Positions 49,795-59,476 of a stretch of 64,000 nt of DNA are shown here, piece after piece. The notes under the pieces are model-generated. The model was given only the letters and a program-made list of their open reading frames with translations. It made no database searches and was not told the origin of the DNA. Each line of letters begins with the position of its first letter. The first letter of the stretch is position 1. The stretch lies in contig NZ_JAAIKO010000041.1 of assembly GCF_016107395.1 (NCBI RefSeq), positions 1 to 64,000 of the forward strand, read 5' to 3'. This stretch comes from Streptomyces fildesensis (GTDB taxonomy: Bacteria; Actinomycetota; Actinomycetes; Streptomycetales; Streptomycetaceae). The position numbers and the translations under genes were made by a program.

Positions 49795-49842
49795 GTCCAC
49801 CCGTGCGCCCGTCCACCCGTGCGCCGGTGTACCCGTGTGCTG
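49795..49842. repeat. Three tandem 16-bp repeats
   Basis: Units GTCCACCCGTGCGCCC, GTCCACCCGTGCGCCG and GTGTACCCGTGTGCTG fill most of the gap between the oxidoreductase stop and the CoA-ligase start; a partial fourth unit runs into the oxidoreductase end. Confidence 0.75.
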
Positions 49843-49844
49843 GT

Positions 49845-50810
49845 CTACCGGTCCCGCAACAGGGCGAGCGTCCGCTCGCCTCCCGGGTCGGCGTCCGTGC
49901 TCGACGCGACGACCGCGACCTCGTCCACCCCTGCCGCCGCGTACTCCGCGAGCCTGGCTCGTACCGCTCCCAGATCGCCGACCAGCCCGACCGCCGCGGT
50001 CAGTTCGGCCGGCACCGCCGCGAGCAGCTCCCGCGGATGCGGCCGTGACCGCGCGAACTCCACGACGTCACCGAAGCCCGCCTCGATGAACATCTCGGCG
50101 TAGCCGGGCGCCGCGAGATAGCCGACCACCCCGCGCCGCAGTTGCTCCACCGCCTCCGGGGACGGATCGACGACGGCTGTCACCCAGGCGGCCACCCGCG
50201 GCGACGGACGTCCCAGCGCCTCGGCCTCCTCCCGCATCCGTCCGACCAGCTTCGCCGCCGACGCCGGAGTCAGGAGGTTCAGCACCATCCGGTCGGCGAA
50301 CGCGGCCGCCGTGCGGACCGCCGCGGGGCCGAAGGCGGCCACCGTCAGCTGTGACTTGGGGGCAGGCAGCCGCAGCCGGTAGCCGCTGGTGCGCACGACC
50401 TCCCCCTCCGAGGTGGTCCGCTCCCCGTCCAGCAGCTGTCGCAGCGCCGTCGCCGACTCCCGCAGCGCCACCCCGCTGCGCCGGTGCGAACGGCCGTGCC
50501 ACTGCTCGACGACGACCGGGCTGGAACTGCCGATCGCCACGTCCACCCGCCGCCCGGTGAGGGCCGCCACCGAGGCGGCCCCGCGCGCGATCGTCATCGG
50601 GTCCCGTACGGCCACGGCGAGCGGGCCGACGGTCAGCGGGATGCTCCCGGTCCGCAGGCCAACGGCGGTGGCGAGGGCGAACACGTCATAGGTGGCCATC
50701 TCACCGAGCCACAGCTCCTCGTATCCGTTCCGCTCGGCGGCGGCCGCAGTGAGCAGCGCCTCCTCCGGCGGCCGGTCCTGCCAATAGCCCAGCGACACCG
50801 ACAACTTCAC
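49845..50810 (-). CDS. LLM-class F420-dependent oxidoreductase
   Basis: A 321-residue luciferase-like monooxygenase-fold protein. Segments typical of F420-dependent members are VSLGYWQDRPPEEALLTAAA, YEELWLGEMATYDVF, LTVGPLAVAVRDPMTIARGA and RRVDVAIGSSSPVVVEQWHG. Such enzymes use deazaflavin F420, or less often FMN, to oxidise or reduce alcohols, enoyl groups and similar substrates. GTG 50810 (VKLSVSLGYW) is where family-like sequence starts; the longer frame is composition-driven. Likely first gene of an operon with the acyl-CoA synthetase. Confidence 0.88.
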   Translation of the reverse strand: MKLSVSLGYWQDRPPEEALLTAAAAERNGYEELWLGEMATYDVFALATAVGLRTGSIPLTVGPLAVAVRDPMTIARGAASVAALTGRRVDVAIGSSSPVVVEQWHGRSHRRSGVALRESATALRQLLDGERTTSEGEVVRTSGYRLRLPAPKSQLTVAAFGPAAVRTAAAFADRMVLNLLTPASAAKLVGRMREEAEALGRPSPRVAAWVTAVVDPSPEAVEQLRRGVVGYLAAPGYAEMFIEAGFGDVVEFARSRPHPRELLAAVPAELTAAVGLVGDLGAVRARLAEYAAAGVDEVAVVASSTDADPGGERTLALLRDR

Positions 50811-50867
50811 GTGCTTCAGCCTCCCCGACCGCAGCCCACGAACCCCACGAATCCACGCTACGCCGAC

Positions 50868-50887
50868 GCTACAATAAGCAGAGTGAC
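50868..50887. promoter_or_regulatory. Motif shared with the divergent thiolase promoter
   Basis: GCTACAATAAGCAGAGTGAC, 58 bases upstream of the LLM oxidoreductase start, matches the element at 46795-46814 at 16 of 20 positions. It probably marks a promoter or operator of one regulon. Confidence 0.55.
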
Positions 50888-51017
50888 CAGACCACCCCTC
50901 CCGCGGCGCCGAACACCGCGGCGGGCTGCGACGGATCGGTCGGCGTGGCGGGACAACCATCGGGACCCGGGGTCCGTCCTACTCGGCAGTACTCCCTGAA
51001 GACCGAGGCCATCACCC

Positions 51018-51629
51018 ATGCCCTTCGCCCGCGCGACCGTCACGACCCTGCTCAGCGCGACACTGCTCCTGACCGCCGCACCGTACGCCCTCGCGGACTC
51101 CGGCATGTCGCTCTCCGTCGATCCGACCTCCAGCCGCCAGCGCGGCCGGGAGGTCACGTTCACCGTCGCCGCCGACGAGGCGGACCTGAGTCACGGCAAG
51201 GGGACGTTCACCCTGGAGTCCCGCGCCTTCGTCAAACCGGTCGGCGTCGCGAAGGAGCGGTTCCACGACGGCAAGGGCGGCCAGTTGTACGCGAAGACCA
51301 TGGCCATGGTGCCCTGCGACATCGAACCCGGCCCCTACACCGTGGAGTTGAAGGCCGGGGCGGGCAGCCAGGCCGCGGCCGCCATGACGTTGACGGTCGT
51401 GCCCGAGATGGATCCCGGGAACCGGTCGTTCTGCGAGGACCCGTCAGCGAGCTACGACTCGGTCGCCGACCGGACCAGCGAGGCGGCGGCCGACGACAAC
51501 GTGGGCCATGACGGCATCGGCGTCGGCACCGTCGTCGCCGGCGGCGTGGGCATCGGCCTCGTCAGCTCCCTCCTGACCGGCTTCGCCCTCACCCGATGGC
51601 AGCGCAAGGCGGGACGCCCGCAGGCCTGA
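51018..51629 (+). CDS. Exported, membrane-anchored protein of unknown function
   Basis: A 203-residue protein with a cleavable signal peptide (TTLLSATLLLTAAPYALADS). An extracellular beta-rich domain follows, with two cysteines (MVPCDIEP and RSFCEDP) that could form a disulfide, then an Asp/Ala-rich spacer. One C-terminal membrane helix (GVGIGLVSSLLTGFALTRWQ) has a positive cytoplasmic tail. The layout recalls surface-anchored proteins but lacks an LPxTG sortase motif. No named family is recognised. Confidence 0.8.
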   Translation: MPFARATVTTLLSATLLLTAAPYALADSGMSLSVDPTSSRQRGREVTFTVAADEADLSHGKGTFTLESRAFVKPVGVAKERFHDGKGGQLYAKTMAMVPCDIEPGPYTVELKAGAGSQAAAAMTLTVVPEMDPGNRSFCEDPSASYDSVADRTSEAAADDNVGHDGIGVGTVVAGGVGIGLVSSLLTGFALTRWQRKAGRPQA

Positions 51630-51674
51630 CACTCAGCACGTACCGCAGTGGCGGCGGGAGCACCCGCTGCGATG

Positions 51675-51698
51675 CGATGTAAAGAATCGTAGACATCG
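51675..51698. promoter_or_regulatory. Imperfect palindrome, probable XRE operator
   Basis: CGATGT and ACATCG, perfect 6-bp arms, flank AAAGAATCGTAG upstream of the membrane protein/XRE/dehydrogenase genes. It lies in the probable promoter region, 26 bases before the first start codon, and is a candidate site for autoregulation by the small XRE protein. Confidence 0.5.
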
Positions 51699-51724
51699 TG
51701 TCAGCTCTGCCATACATTCATGCC

Positions 51725-52144
51725 ATGTCATACGACGAGAAGAACGCCTGGGTCTACGCCCTGGTCGCGATCGGCGGCTACGCGGGCTACCTGGTGGTCA
51801 TCCTCGGCAGGGCGCAGGGCGTCCCACTCACCTCGGTCGCCTACGTCATGCCGATGATCCTGGCCATCAGTGCCGCGACAGCCGCATCGATCGTGGGTCA
51901 CATCGTGATCGCCGCCGCCCGGCCCAAGGAGGCCGGGAGGACCGACCAACGGGACAAGGAGATCCACCGGCACGGCGAGTACGTCGGCGGAATGGTGCTC
52001 GCGGTGGGCGTGATCGTCCCGCTCGGCCTGGCGATGGCGGAGATCGACTACTTCTGGATCGCCAATGCGATCTACCTGGCGTTCGTGCTCTCCGCGCTCT
52101 GCGGAACCGCGGTGAAGCTCGTCACCTACCGCCGGGGGTTCTAG
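51725..52144 (+). CDS. Four-helix membrane protein preceding an XRE regulator
   Basis: A 139-residue protein with four transmembrane helices: WVYALVAIGGYAGYLVVIL, VAYVMPMILAISAATAASIV, a GMVLAVGVIVPLGLAMAEI segment and ANAIYLAFVLSALCGTAVKL. A charged cytoplasmic loop (AARPKEAGRTDQRDKEIHRH) lies between helices 2 and 3. ATG 51725 (MSYDEKNAW) fits better than an upstream in-frame GTG at 51698. Membrane protein plus tiny XRE regulator pairs are common in bacteria; the membrane protein may be a sensor or may be the regulated target. Confidence 0.82.
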   Translation: MSYDEKNAWVYALVAIGGYAGYLVVILGRAQGVPLTSVAYVMPMILAISAATAASIVGHIVIAAARPKEAGRTDQRDKEIHRHGEYVGGMVLAVGVIVPLGLAMAEIDYFWIANAIYLAFVLSALCGTAVKLVTYRRGF

Positions 52145-52146
52145 CC

Positions 52147-52392
52147 GTGGGAAAGCCGACCAAGGTCACCAATGACATCCGGCGCCTGCGGTTCGTGAAC
52201 GCCGAGATGACCCAGGCGGACCTGGCGGACCGCATCGGTGTCACCCGGCAGACCGTCATCGCGATCGAGCAGGGCCGCTACTCGCCCTCACTCGAGATGG
52301 CGTTCCAGATCGCACGTGCCTTCAAAGTGCCGCTCGGCGAAGTGTTCCAGTACCCGGACAACGATCCGGACGACGAAGGAGACACACCATGA
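52147..52392 (+). CDS. Small XRE-family regulator (YozG-like)
   Basis: An 81-residue Cro/C1-type DNA-binding protein. The HTH is MTQADLADRIGVTRQTVIAI followed by EQGRYSPSLEMAFQIARAF, typical of short stand-alone XRE regulators that pair with small membrane proteins. The start is GTG 52147, 2 bases after the stop of the membrane gene, and the stop overlaps the next ATG by 4 bases. The three genes are therefore tightly coupled. Confidence 0.9.
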   Translation: MGKPTKVTNDIRRLRFVNAEMTQADLADRIGVTRQTVIAIEQGRYSPSLEMAFQIARAFKVPLGEVFQYPDNDPDDEGDTP

Positions 52393-53360
52393 AGGCTGTT
52401 GTCCAGGACACCTATGGGTCGGCCGATGTCCTGGAGCTCAGGGACATCGACCCGCCCGTGGTCGGCGACGAGGAGGTCCGGCTGCGCGTGCTCGCCGCGA
52501 GTGCCGGCATCGGGGACTGGCACGTCATGACCGGCAGGCCGTACCTGATCCGGCTCTTCGGTTTCGGACTGCGCAGACCCAGGGCCCGCGTCCGCGGCAT
52601 CGACGTGGCGGGGATCGTCGAGGAGGTCGGTGGGAACGTGACCCGGTTCCAGCCGGGCGACGAGGTCTTCGGCACCTGCGACGGCTCCTTCGCCGAGTAC
52701 GCGTGCGCCCGGCAGGACCGCATCACGTCCAAGCCGGCGAACCTCAGCGCGGAACAGGCCGCGGCCGTACCCGGCTCCGGAGTCGCCGCCCTGCAGGCCC
52801 TTCGCGACCAGGGGCAGCTCCAGCCGGGCCAGAAGGTCCTGGTCATCGGCGCCGGTGGGGGCGTGGGGACGTTCTCGGTACAGCTGGCCAAGGCGTTCGG
52901 AGCACACGTCACGGGTGTGTGCAGCACGACCAAGGTCGACCTCGTCCTCTCCCTCGGAGCTGACGACGTCATCGACTACACACAGGACGACTTCGCGGAC
53001 GGCACGCGGCACTACGACCTCATCCTCGACACCGCGGGGAACCGCCCCCTGTCGCTGCTCCGGCGCGCTCTCACTCCTGCGGGAACGCTCGTCGTCGTCG
53101 GAGCCGAGGGCGGCGGGCGATGGCTGCAGGGCACGGACCGCCAGCTCCGGGCGATGCTGCTGTCCCCGTTCCTGCGCCAGAAGCTGCGCGGGCTCATGTC
53201 CGTGCAGCGCGAGAAGGACCTGCGGTACCTGGCGGAGCTCTTGGAGGCCGGCAAGCTCACTCCGGTCATCGGCAGGACGTACCCGCTGAGCGGGGTCCCC
53301 GACGCCATGCGGTATCTGGAGGAGGGGCACACCCGCGGCAAGGTCGTCATCACCCTCTGA
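52389..53360 (+). CDS. NAD(P)-dependent MDR alcohol dehydrogenase / quinone reductase
   Basis: A 323-residue medium-chain dehydrogenase. The GroES-like domain begins MKAVVQDTYGSADVLELRDI; the Rossmann motif GAGGGVGTF follows at about residue 155, then HVTGVCSTTKVDLVLSLGAD. The structural and catalytic zinc cysteines of classical ADHs are absent, so a zinc-independent quinone-oxidoreductase-like activity is likelier. ATGA overlap with the XRE gene suggests its expression follows that regulator. Confidence 0.92.
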   Translation: MKAVVQDTYGSADVLELRDIDPPVVGDEEVRLRVLAASAGIGDWHVMTGRPYLIRLFGFGLRRPRARVRGIDVAGIVEEVGGNVTRFQPGDEVFGTCDGSFAEYACARQDRITSKPANLSAEQAAAVPGSGVAALQALRDQGQLQPGQKVLVIGAGGGVGTFSVQLAKAFGAHVTGVCSTTKVDLVLSLGADDVIDYTQDDFADGTRHYDLILDTAGNRPLSLLRRALTPAGTLVVVGAEGGGRWLQGTDRQLRAMLLSPFLRQKLRGLMSVQREKDLRYLAELLEAGKLTPVIGRTYPLSGVPDAMRYLEEGHTRGKVVITL

Positions 53361-53569
53361 GCCCGACGCCGGGAGAAGCTGACGACCTGACTGCCATGGC
53401 CCGGTACCTCTCCTCAAGTCCCAGGACCCGCATAGGCGTTCGCTCGTCCCAACAGCACGGCAACCGCCCCGATTCCGGCGTGACGCAGGTCACATCAAGC
53501 CAAGAGGTTTGGTCCCGGCGGACCGGGGCAGCCAAGTGTTCAGAGGCCCCCCTTACCTCGCAGTCCCGG

Positions 53570-53600
53570 CCCGGCCAGCTCTCCCCCCCTGCTGGCCGGG
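53570..53600 (-). terminator. Hairpin downstream of glgC
   Basis: Perfect 10-bp arms CCCGGCCAGC / GCTGGCCGGG around an 11-base pyrimidine loop, 44 bases past the glgC stop. It could end glgC transcription and also oppose read-through from the dehydrogenase operon. Confidence 0.6.
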
Positions 53601-53643
53601 TCGAGCTGTCTCCGCAGCCGGCCGGCAGGGTCCGCGCACCTCG

Positions 53644-54861
53644 TCAGGGCACCCGCTGGCCCTTGCCCAGGGCCACTATCCCGCCGGCGGAGACGGTGAA
53701 GTGCCGGGCGTCGTGTTCGGGGTTCACGCCGATGGTGGCTCCGGCGGGGACGACGACGTTCTTGTCGAGGATCGCGCGGCGGACGACGGCGCCGCGGCCG
53801 ACGCGTACGCCCTCCAGCAGGACGGACTCCTGGACGACGGCGCCCTGCTCAACGATGACGCCGGGAGCCAGCACGGATCCGGTGACCTGGCCGCTGATGA
53901 TGCAGCCCGTGCTGACCATCGACTCGCCCGCGATCCCGCCGGCGACGAACTTCGCCGGTGGCCGCTGGGCCTGGTTGGTGAAGATGGGCCACTGCCGGTT
54001 GTAGAGGTTGAAGACCGGTCGGATCGATATGAGGTCCATGTGTGCTTCGTAGTAGGCGTCGAGTGTTCCCACGTCACGCCAGTAACCGTGGTCCCGGTCC
54101 GTCTCACCCGGCACTTCGTTGTCGTCGAAGTCGTAGACCTGCGCCTGGCCGCGCTCGGTGAGCAGCGGGAGGATGCTGCCGCCCATGTCGTGCACGGAGT
54201 TCTCGTCCTCGGCGTCGTGCTGGAGCGCGTCGATGAGGACCTTGGTGGAGAAGATGTAGTTGCCCATCGAGGCGAAGACCCGGTCCGGGTCGTCCGCGAG
54301 GCCGGGCGGATCGGCGGGCTTCTCCAGGAAGCCGTCGATGCGTGAGCTGCGGTCCGCCGTGGTGATGATGCCGAACGCGGAGGCCTGCTCACGCGGCACG
54401 CGGATGCCGGCGACCGTCACGCCCGCGCCGGCGTCCATGTGCCGGTCGAGCATCTGCCGCGGATCCATGCGGTAGACGTGGTCGGCGCCGAAGACCACGA
54501 TGTAGTCGGGCTGCTCGTCGTGCACGAGGTTGAGCGACTGGTAGATGGCGTCGGCGCTGCCGAGGTACCAGCGGGGGCCGAGGCGCTGCTGTGCCGGGAC
54601 GGGTGTGACGTAGTCGCCCAGCAGACCGGTCATCCGCCAGGTGGTCGACACATGCCGGTCCAGGGAGTGCGATTTGTACTGCGTGAGCACGCAGATGCGG
54701 TGGATTCCCCCATTCACCAGGTTCGACAGGACGAAGTCCACCAGCCGGTAGACCCCGCCGAATGGCACCGCGGGCTTGGCCCGGTCCGCGGTCAGCGGCA
54801 TCAGCCGCTTGCCTTCGCCCCCTGCGAGGACGATGCCCAGCACGTTCGGTCGTCCGCTCAC
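53644..54861 (-). CDS. glgC: Glucose-1-phosphate adenylyltransferase (ADP-glucose pyrophosphorylase)
   Basis: A 405-residue GlgC. The nucleotidyltransferase signature LAGGEGKRLMPLTADRAKPA sits at residues 13-32. The glucose-1-phosphate region is recognisable (GFLEKP), and a C-terminal left-handed beta-helix follows (GCIISGQVTGSVLAPGV). It makes ADP-glucose from glucose-1-phosphate and ATP. Start GTG 54861 has AAGGGGG upstream. It is encoded 39 bases after glgA on the same strand, the conserved actinobacterial pair. Confidence 0.96.
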   Translation of the reverse strand: MSGRPNVLGIVLAGGEGKRLMPLTADRAKPAVPFGGVYRLVDFVLSNLVNGGIHRICVLTQYKSHSLDRHVSTTWRMTGLLGDYVTPVPAQQRLGPRWYLGSADAIYQSLNLVHDEQPDYIVVFGADHVYRMDPRQMLDRHMDAGAGVTVAGIRVPREQASAFGIITTADRSSRIDGFLEKPADPPGLADDPDRVFASMGNYIFSTKVLIDALQHDAEDENSVHDMGGSILPLLTERGQAQVYDFDDNEVPGETDRDHGYWRDVGTLDAYYEAHMDLISIRPVFNLYNRQWPIFTNQAQRPPAKFVAGGIAGESMVSTGCIISGQVTGSVLAPGVIVEQGAVVQESVLLEGVRVGRGAVVRRAILDKNVVVPAGATIGVNPEHDARHFTVSAGGIVALGKGQRVP

Positions 54862-54900
54862 CCTGACCCCCTTCGTCTCCGGCTGCCCGCTGGCAGCCGG

Positions 54901-56085
54901 TCACTCCAGTACCGACTCGTAGACCTCCACGGTCCTGCGTGCCACCGCGTCCCAGCCGAATTCCGTCACGGCCCGCTGCCGCCCCGCCTCCCCCATCGCC
55001 CGCGCCCGGCCGCCGTCGCCGACGACCTCGTTGACGGCGGCCGCCAGCGCGGCCTCGAAGCCGCGCGGATCGGCTTCCTCGTACGGCACCAGCAGCCCCG
55101 TACGGCCGTGCTCGACCACCTCCGGGATACCGCCGACGGCAGAGGCGACCACCGCCGTACCGCACGCCATGGCCTCCAGATTGACGATGCCGAGCGGTTC
55201 GTAGACCGACGGGCAGACGAACACCGCCGCGTGGGTGAGGAGTTGGACGACGTCGGGGCGGGGCAGCATCTGCGGGATCCACACGACATCGCCGCGCCGC
55301 TCCCGCAGCTCGGTGACCAGGGAGCGGAACTCCGCGTCCAGCTCCGGGGTGTCGGGCGATCCCGCGCACAGCACGACCTGGGTGCCGGGGGCGAACTCGC
55401 GCGCCGCGCGCACCAGGTGCGGTACGCCCTTCTGCCGGGTGATCCGGCCGACGAACAGGACGAACGGCCGGGCCGGGTCGATGCCGAGGCGCTCCAGGAC
55501 GTCGACCCGGGGGTCGGGCCGGTACAGGGCGGTGTCGATGCCGTTGTGCACCACGTGGACCCGGCCGGGATCCACCCGCGGATAGCAGGCGAGCACGTCG
55601 GCGCGCATGCCGTGGGACACCGCGATCACCGCGTCCGCCGCCTCGGCGGCGGTGCGCTCGGCCCAGCTGGAGACCGCGTAGCCGCCGCCCAGTTGCTCCG
55701 CCTTCCAGGGGCGCAGCGGCTCCAGGGAGTGGGCGGTCATCACATGCGGGATGCCGTGGAGCAGTTTGGCGAGGTGGCCCGCCATGTTGGCGTACCAGGT
55801 GTGCGAGTGGGCGAGGTCGATGTCCGTCACGGCGGCCGCGATGGAGAGGTCCACCGACAGCGTCCGGAGCGCGTTGTTGGCCCCGTCCAGTCCGGCGGCC
55901 GCCCGGTGCCGCACGAGGCCCGAGGCCTTGTCCGCGACCTCATCACCAGGTCGGGTGGCGACGCTCCAGCTGTGGACGGTGAGATCGACGAGGCCGCGCA
56001 GTTCCCGCGCGAGGAACTCGGCGTGCACCCCGGCTCCGCCGTACACGTCCGGCGGATATTCGCGCGTTAACAGCCCGACCTTCAC
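54901..56085 (-). CDS. glgA: Actinobacterial glycogen synthase / maltose-1-phosphate synthase (GT4)
   Basis: A 394-residue GT-B glycosyltransferase. The N-terminal donor/acceptor loop reads REYPPDVYGGAGVHAEFLAR, and the C-terminal EX7E region is FVCPSVYEPLGIVNLEAMAC. It is shorter than the E. coli GT5 GlgA and belongs to the GT4 type whose mycobacterial member (GlgM) joins ADP-glucose to glucose-1-phosphate to make alpha-maltose-1-phosphate for the GlgE route. Which activity dominates here cannot be read from sequence. GTG 56085 follows GGAGAGGTGGGA. Confidence 0.94.
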   Translation of the reverse strand: MKVGLLTREYPPDVYGGAGVHAEFLARELRGLVDLTVHSWSVATRPGDEVADKASGLVRHRAAAGLDGANNALRTLSVDLSIAAAVTDIDLAHSHTWYANMAGHLAKLLHGIPHVMTAHSLEPLRPWKAEQLGGGYAVSSWAERTAAEAADAVIAVSHGMRADVLACYPRVDPGRVHVVHNGIDTALYRPDPRVDVLERLGIDPARPFVLFVGRITRQKGVPHLVRAAREFAPGTQVVLCAGSPDTPELDAEFRSLVTELRERRGDVVWIPQMLPRPDVVQLLTHAAVFVCPSVYEPLGIVNLEAMACGTAVVASAVGGIPEVVEHGRTGLLVPYEEADPRGFEAALAAAVNEVVGDGGRARAMGEAGRQRAVTEFGWDAVARRTVEVYESVLE

Positions 56086-56426
56086 CGTGTCCCACCTCTC
56101 CGCTGATCACCCGGTGTCCTGGGCGTTGCCGTCCCGGCCCGCTCCGCTCCGGCATCAGCGGGGCCGGCCCGGGATGCGGCGATCGGCGCAGGCCTCGTAG
56201 CCCTCTTCTGTACCGGATCGTCAGGCGGCAAACGTCACGGGGTCCGCCGGCAGGCGGCCGCGGGCGGCTTGTCCCGCGACACGGCAATGGTCCGGGGGCC
56301 CGTGGAGTGCGCCCTCTCGCGCCGGGCACGGAGAATGGGAACAATGCCGAACGACGCGGAACGCCTGCCACCACGGGCACAGGCCCACGGTGGCGGGGCG
56401 GCCCCGCACCCGGAGGAGAGAGCCAG
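56086..56426. other. Divergent glgA-pgm intergenic region
   Basis: No gene is seen. It must hold the promoters for glgA-glgC (minus) and pgm (plus), but no clear consensus boxes or palindromic operator stand out. A GGAGGAGAG ribosome binding site precedes pgm. Confidence 0.5.
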
Positions 56427-58082
<1,656 letters not shown>

Positions 58083-58196
58083 CGCGCACCCACCCTCACA
58101 ACGCACCCACGCACAGCAGCAGTGACGCGCACCCGTCCTGTGACCGGAGTCGACCACCGCCGGTGCTCATCCACCGGCTGACGAAGGGAACATTCC

Positions 58197-59396
58197 TTGA
58201 GCGGCAGCGGACTGTCTCAGGAACGGCTCGACCGGATGCGCGACGTCATGTCCGGCTACGTCGAACGCGGTGACGTACCCGGACTCGTGACGCTGGTGCA
58301 CCGGCGCGGTGAGACCCGGGTCGAGGCGCTCGGCACGATGGCGGCCGGTGGCACCGTCCCGATGCACCGCGACACGATCTTCCGGATCGCGTCGCTGACC
58401 AAACCCATCACCGCGGCCGCCGCGATGATCCTGGTGGAGGAGTGCAAGCTGCGGCTGGACGAGCCGGTGGACCGGCTGCTGCCGGAACTCGCCGACCGCA
58501 GGGTGCTCCAGCGGCTCGAAGGGCCGCTCGACGACACCGTTCCGGCACGCCGGCCGATCACCCTGCGGGATCTGCTGACGTTCCGGCTGGGGATCGGAGC
58601 GGTGCTGGCGCCCCGGGGGACCCACCCGATCCAGCGGGCGATGGACGAGGCCGGCCTCTCCCCCAGTCCGAACCCGCCGGCGATCGGTCCCGACGAGTGG
58701 ATGAAACGGCTCGGCGCACTGCCGCTGGTCCATCAGCCGGGCGAGCGGTGGATGTACCACACGGGTTCCGAAGTGCTGGGGGTGCTGATCGCGCGCGCCG
58801 CCGATCAGTCGTTCGCGTCCTTCCTCAGTGACCGGATCCTCGATCCGCTCGGCATGCGGGACACCTCGTTCCAGGTGCCGGCGGAGAAGCTGGACCGGCT
58901 GCCGCCGAGTTACCGGGCCCGTCCCGGAACCGGCGAACTCGTGCTCCAGGACGATCCCGCCGACAGCCGCTGGGGCCGCCCGGTGGCGTTCCCGTCCGGT
59001 GGTGGCGGGCTCGTCTCGACGGCCGACGACTACGTGGCCTTCTGCCGGATGATGCTGGACCGGGGGCGGCACGGCGGTGGACGGGTGCTGTCCCGGCCCT
59101 CGGTCGAACTCATGACCAGCAACCACTTGGCACCGGAGCAGCGGCCCGGAACCCGCAGCTTCCTCGGTCCCGACGAGGGCTGGGGTTTCGGTGTCTCCGT
59201 CTCCGTCCGGCGCTTCGATCTGGCGACGACCCCGGGCCGGTTCGGGTGGAACGGCGGCACGGGCACCTCCGCCTACACGGACCCGGGGGAGGACCTGGTC
59301 GGCATTCTGCTGACCCAGCGCCACATGGACTCCACCACTCCTCCCGCTGTCTTCCAGGACTTCTGGACCTCGGCGTACCGGGCGATCGACGACTGA
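58197..59396 (+). CDS. Serine hydrolase (class C beta-lactamase/EstB family)
   Basis: A 399-residue penicillin-binding-like hydrolase. The nucleophile motif S-x-x-K is RIASLTKPITAAA near residue 68, the tyrosine motif MYHTGSEVLGV near residue 185, and the third element FGWNGGTGTSAYTDPGE near the C-terminus. Family members include esterases and D-aminopeptidases as well as lactamases. No signal peptide is present, so a cytoplasmic esterase role is more likely than beta-lactam resistance. TTG 58197 is the start, with GAAGGGAA upstream. Confidence 0.9.
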   Translation: MSGSGLSQERLDRMRDVMSGYVERGDVPGLVTLVHRRGETRVEALGTMAAGGTVPMHRDTIFRIASLTKPITAAAAMILVEECKLRLDEPVDRLLPELADRRVLQRLEGPLDDTVPARRPITLRDLLTFRLGIGAVLAPRGTHPIQRAMDEAGLSPSPNPPAIGPDEWMKRLGALPLVHQPGERWMYHTGSEVLGVLIARAADQSFASFLSDRILDPLGMRDTSFQVPAEKLDRLPPSYRARPGTGELVLQDDPADSRWGRPVAFPSGGGGLVSTADDYVAFCRMMLDRGRHGGGRVLSRPSVELMTSNHLAPEQRPGTRSFLGPDEGWGFGVSVSVRRFDLATTPGRFGWNGGTGTSAYTDPGEDLVGILLTQRHMDSTTPPAVFQDFWTSAYRAIDD

Positions 59397-59399
59397 GCC

Positions 59400-59417
59400 G
59401 CGGGGTCGTCACCCCGC
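59400..59417. terminator. Short GC-rich hairpin between convergent genes
   Basis: GCGGGGT CGTC ACCCCGC forms a perfect 7-bp stem with a 4-base loop just after the serine hydrolase stop and before the end of the convergent histone-like gene. It may act in both directions. Confidence 0.55.
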
Positions 59418-59476
59418 AGCCGCGCCGGCCCTCCGCTTGCTCACTCAGTACCTGGCCGACGTGGGCAGCCGGAGAC

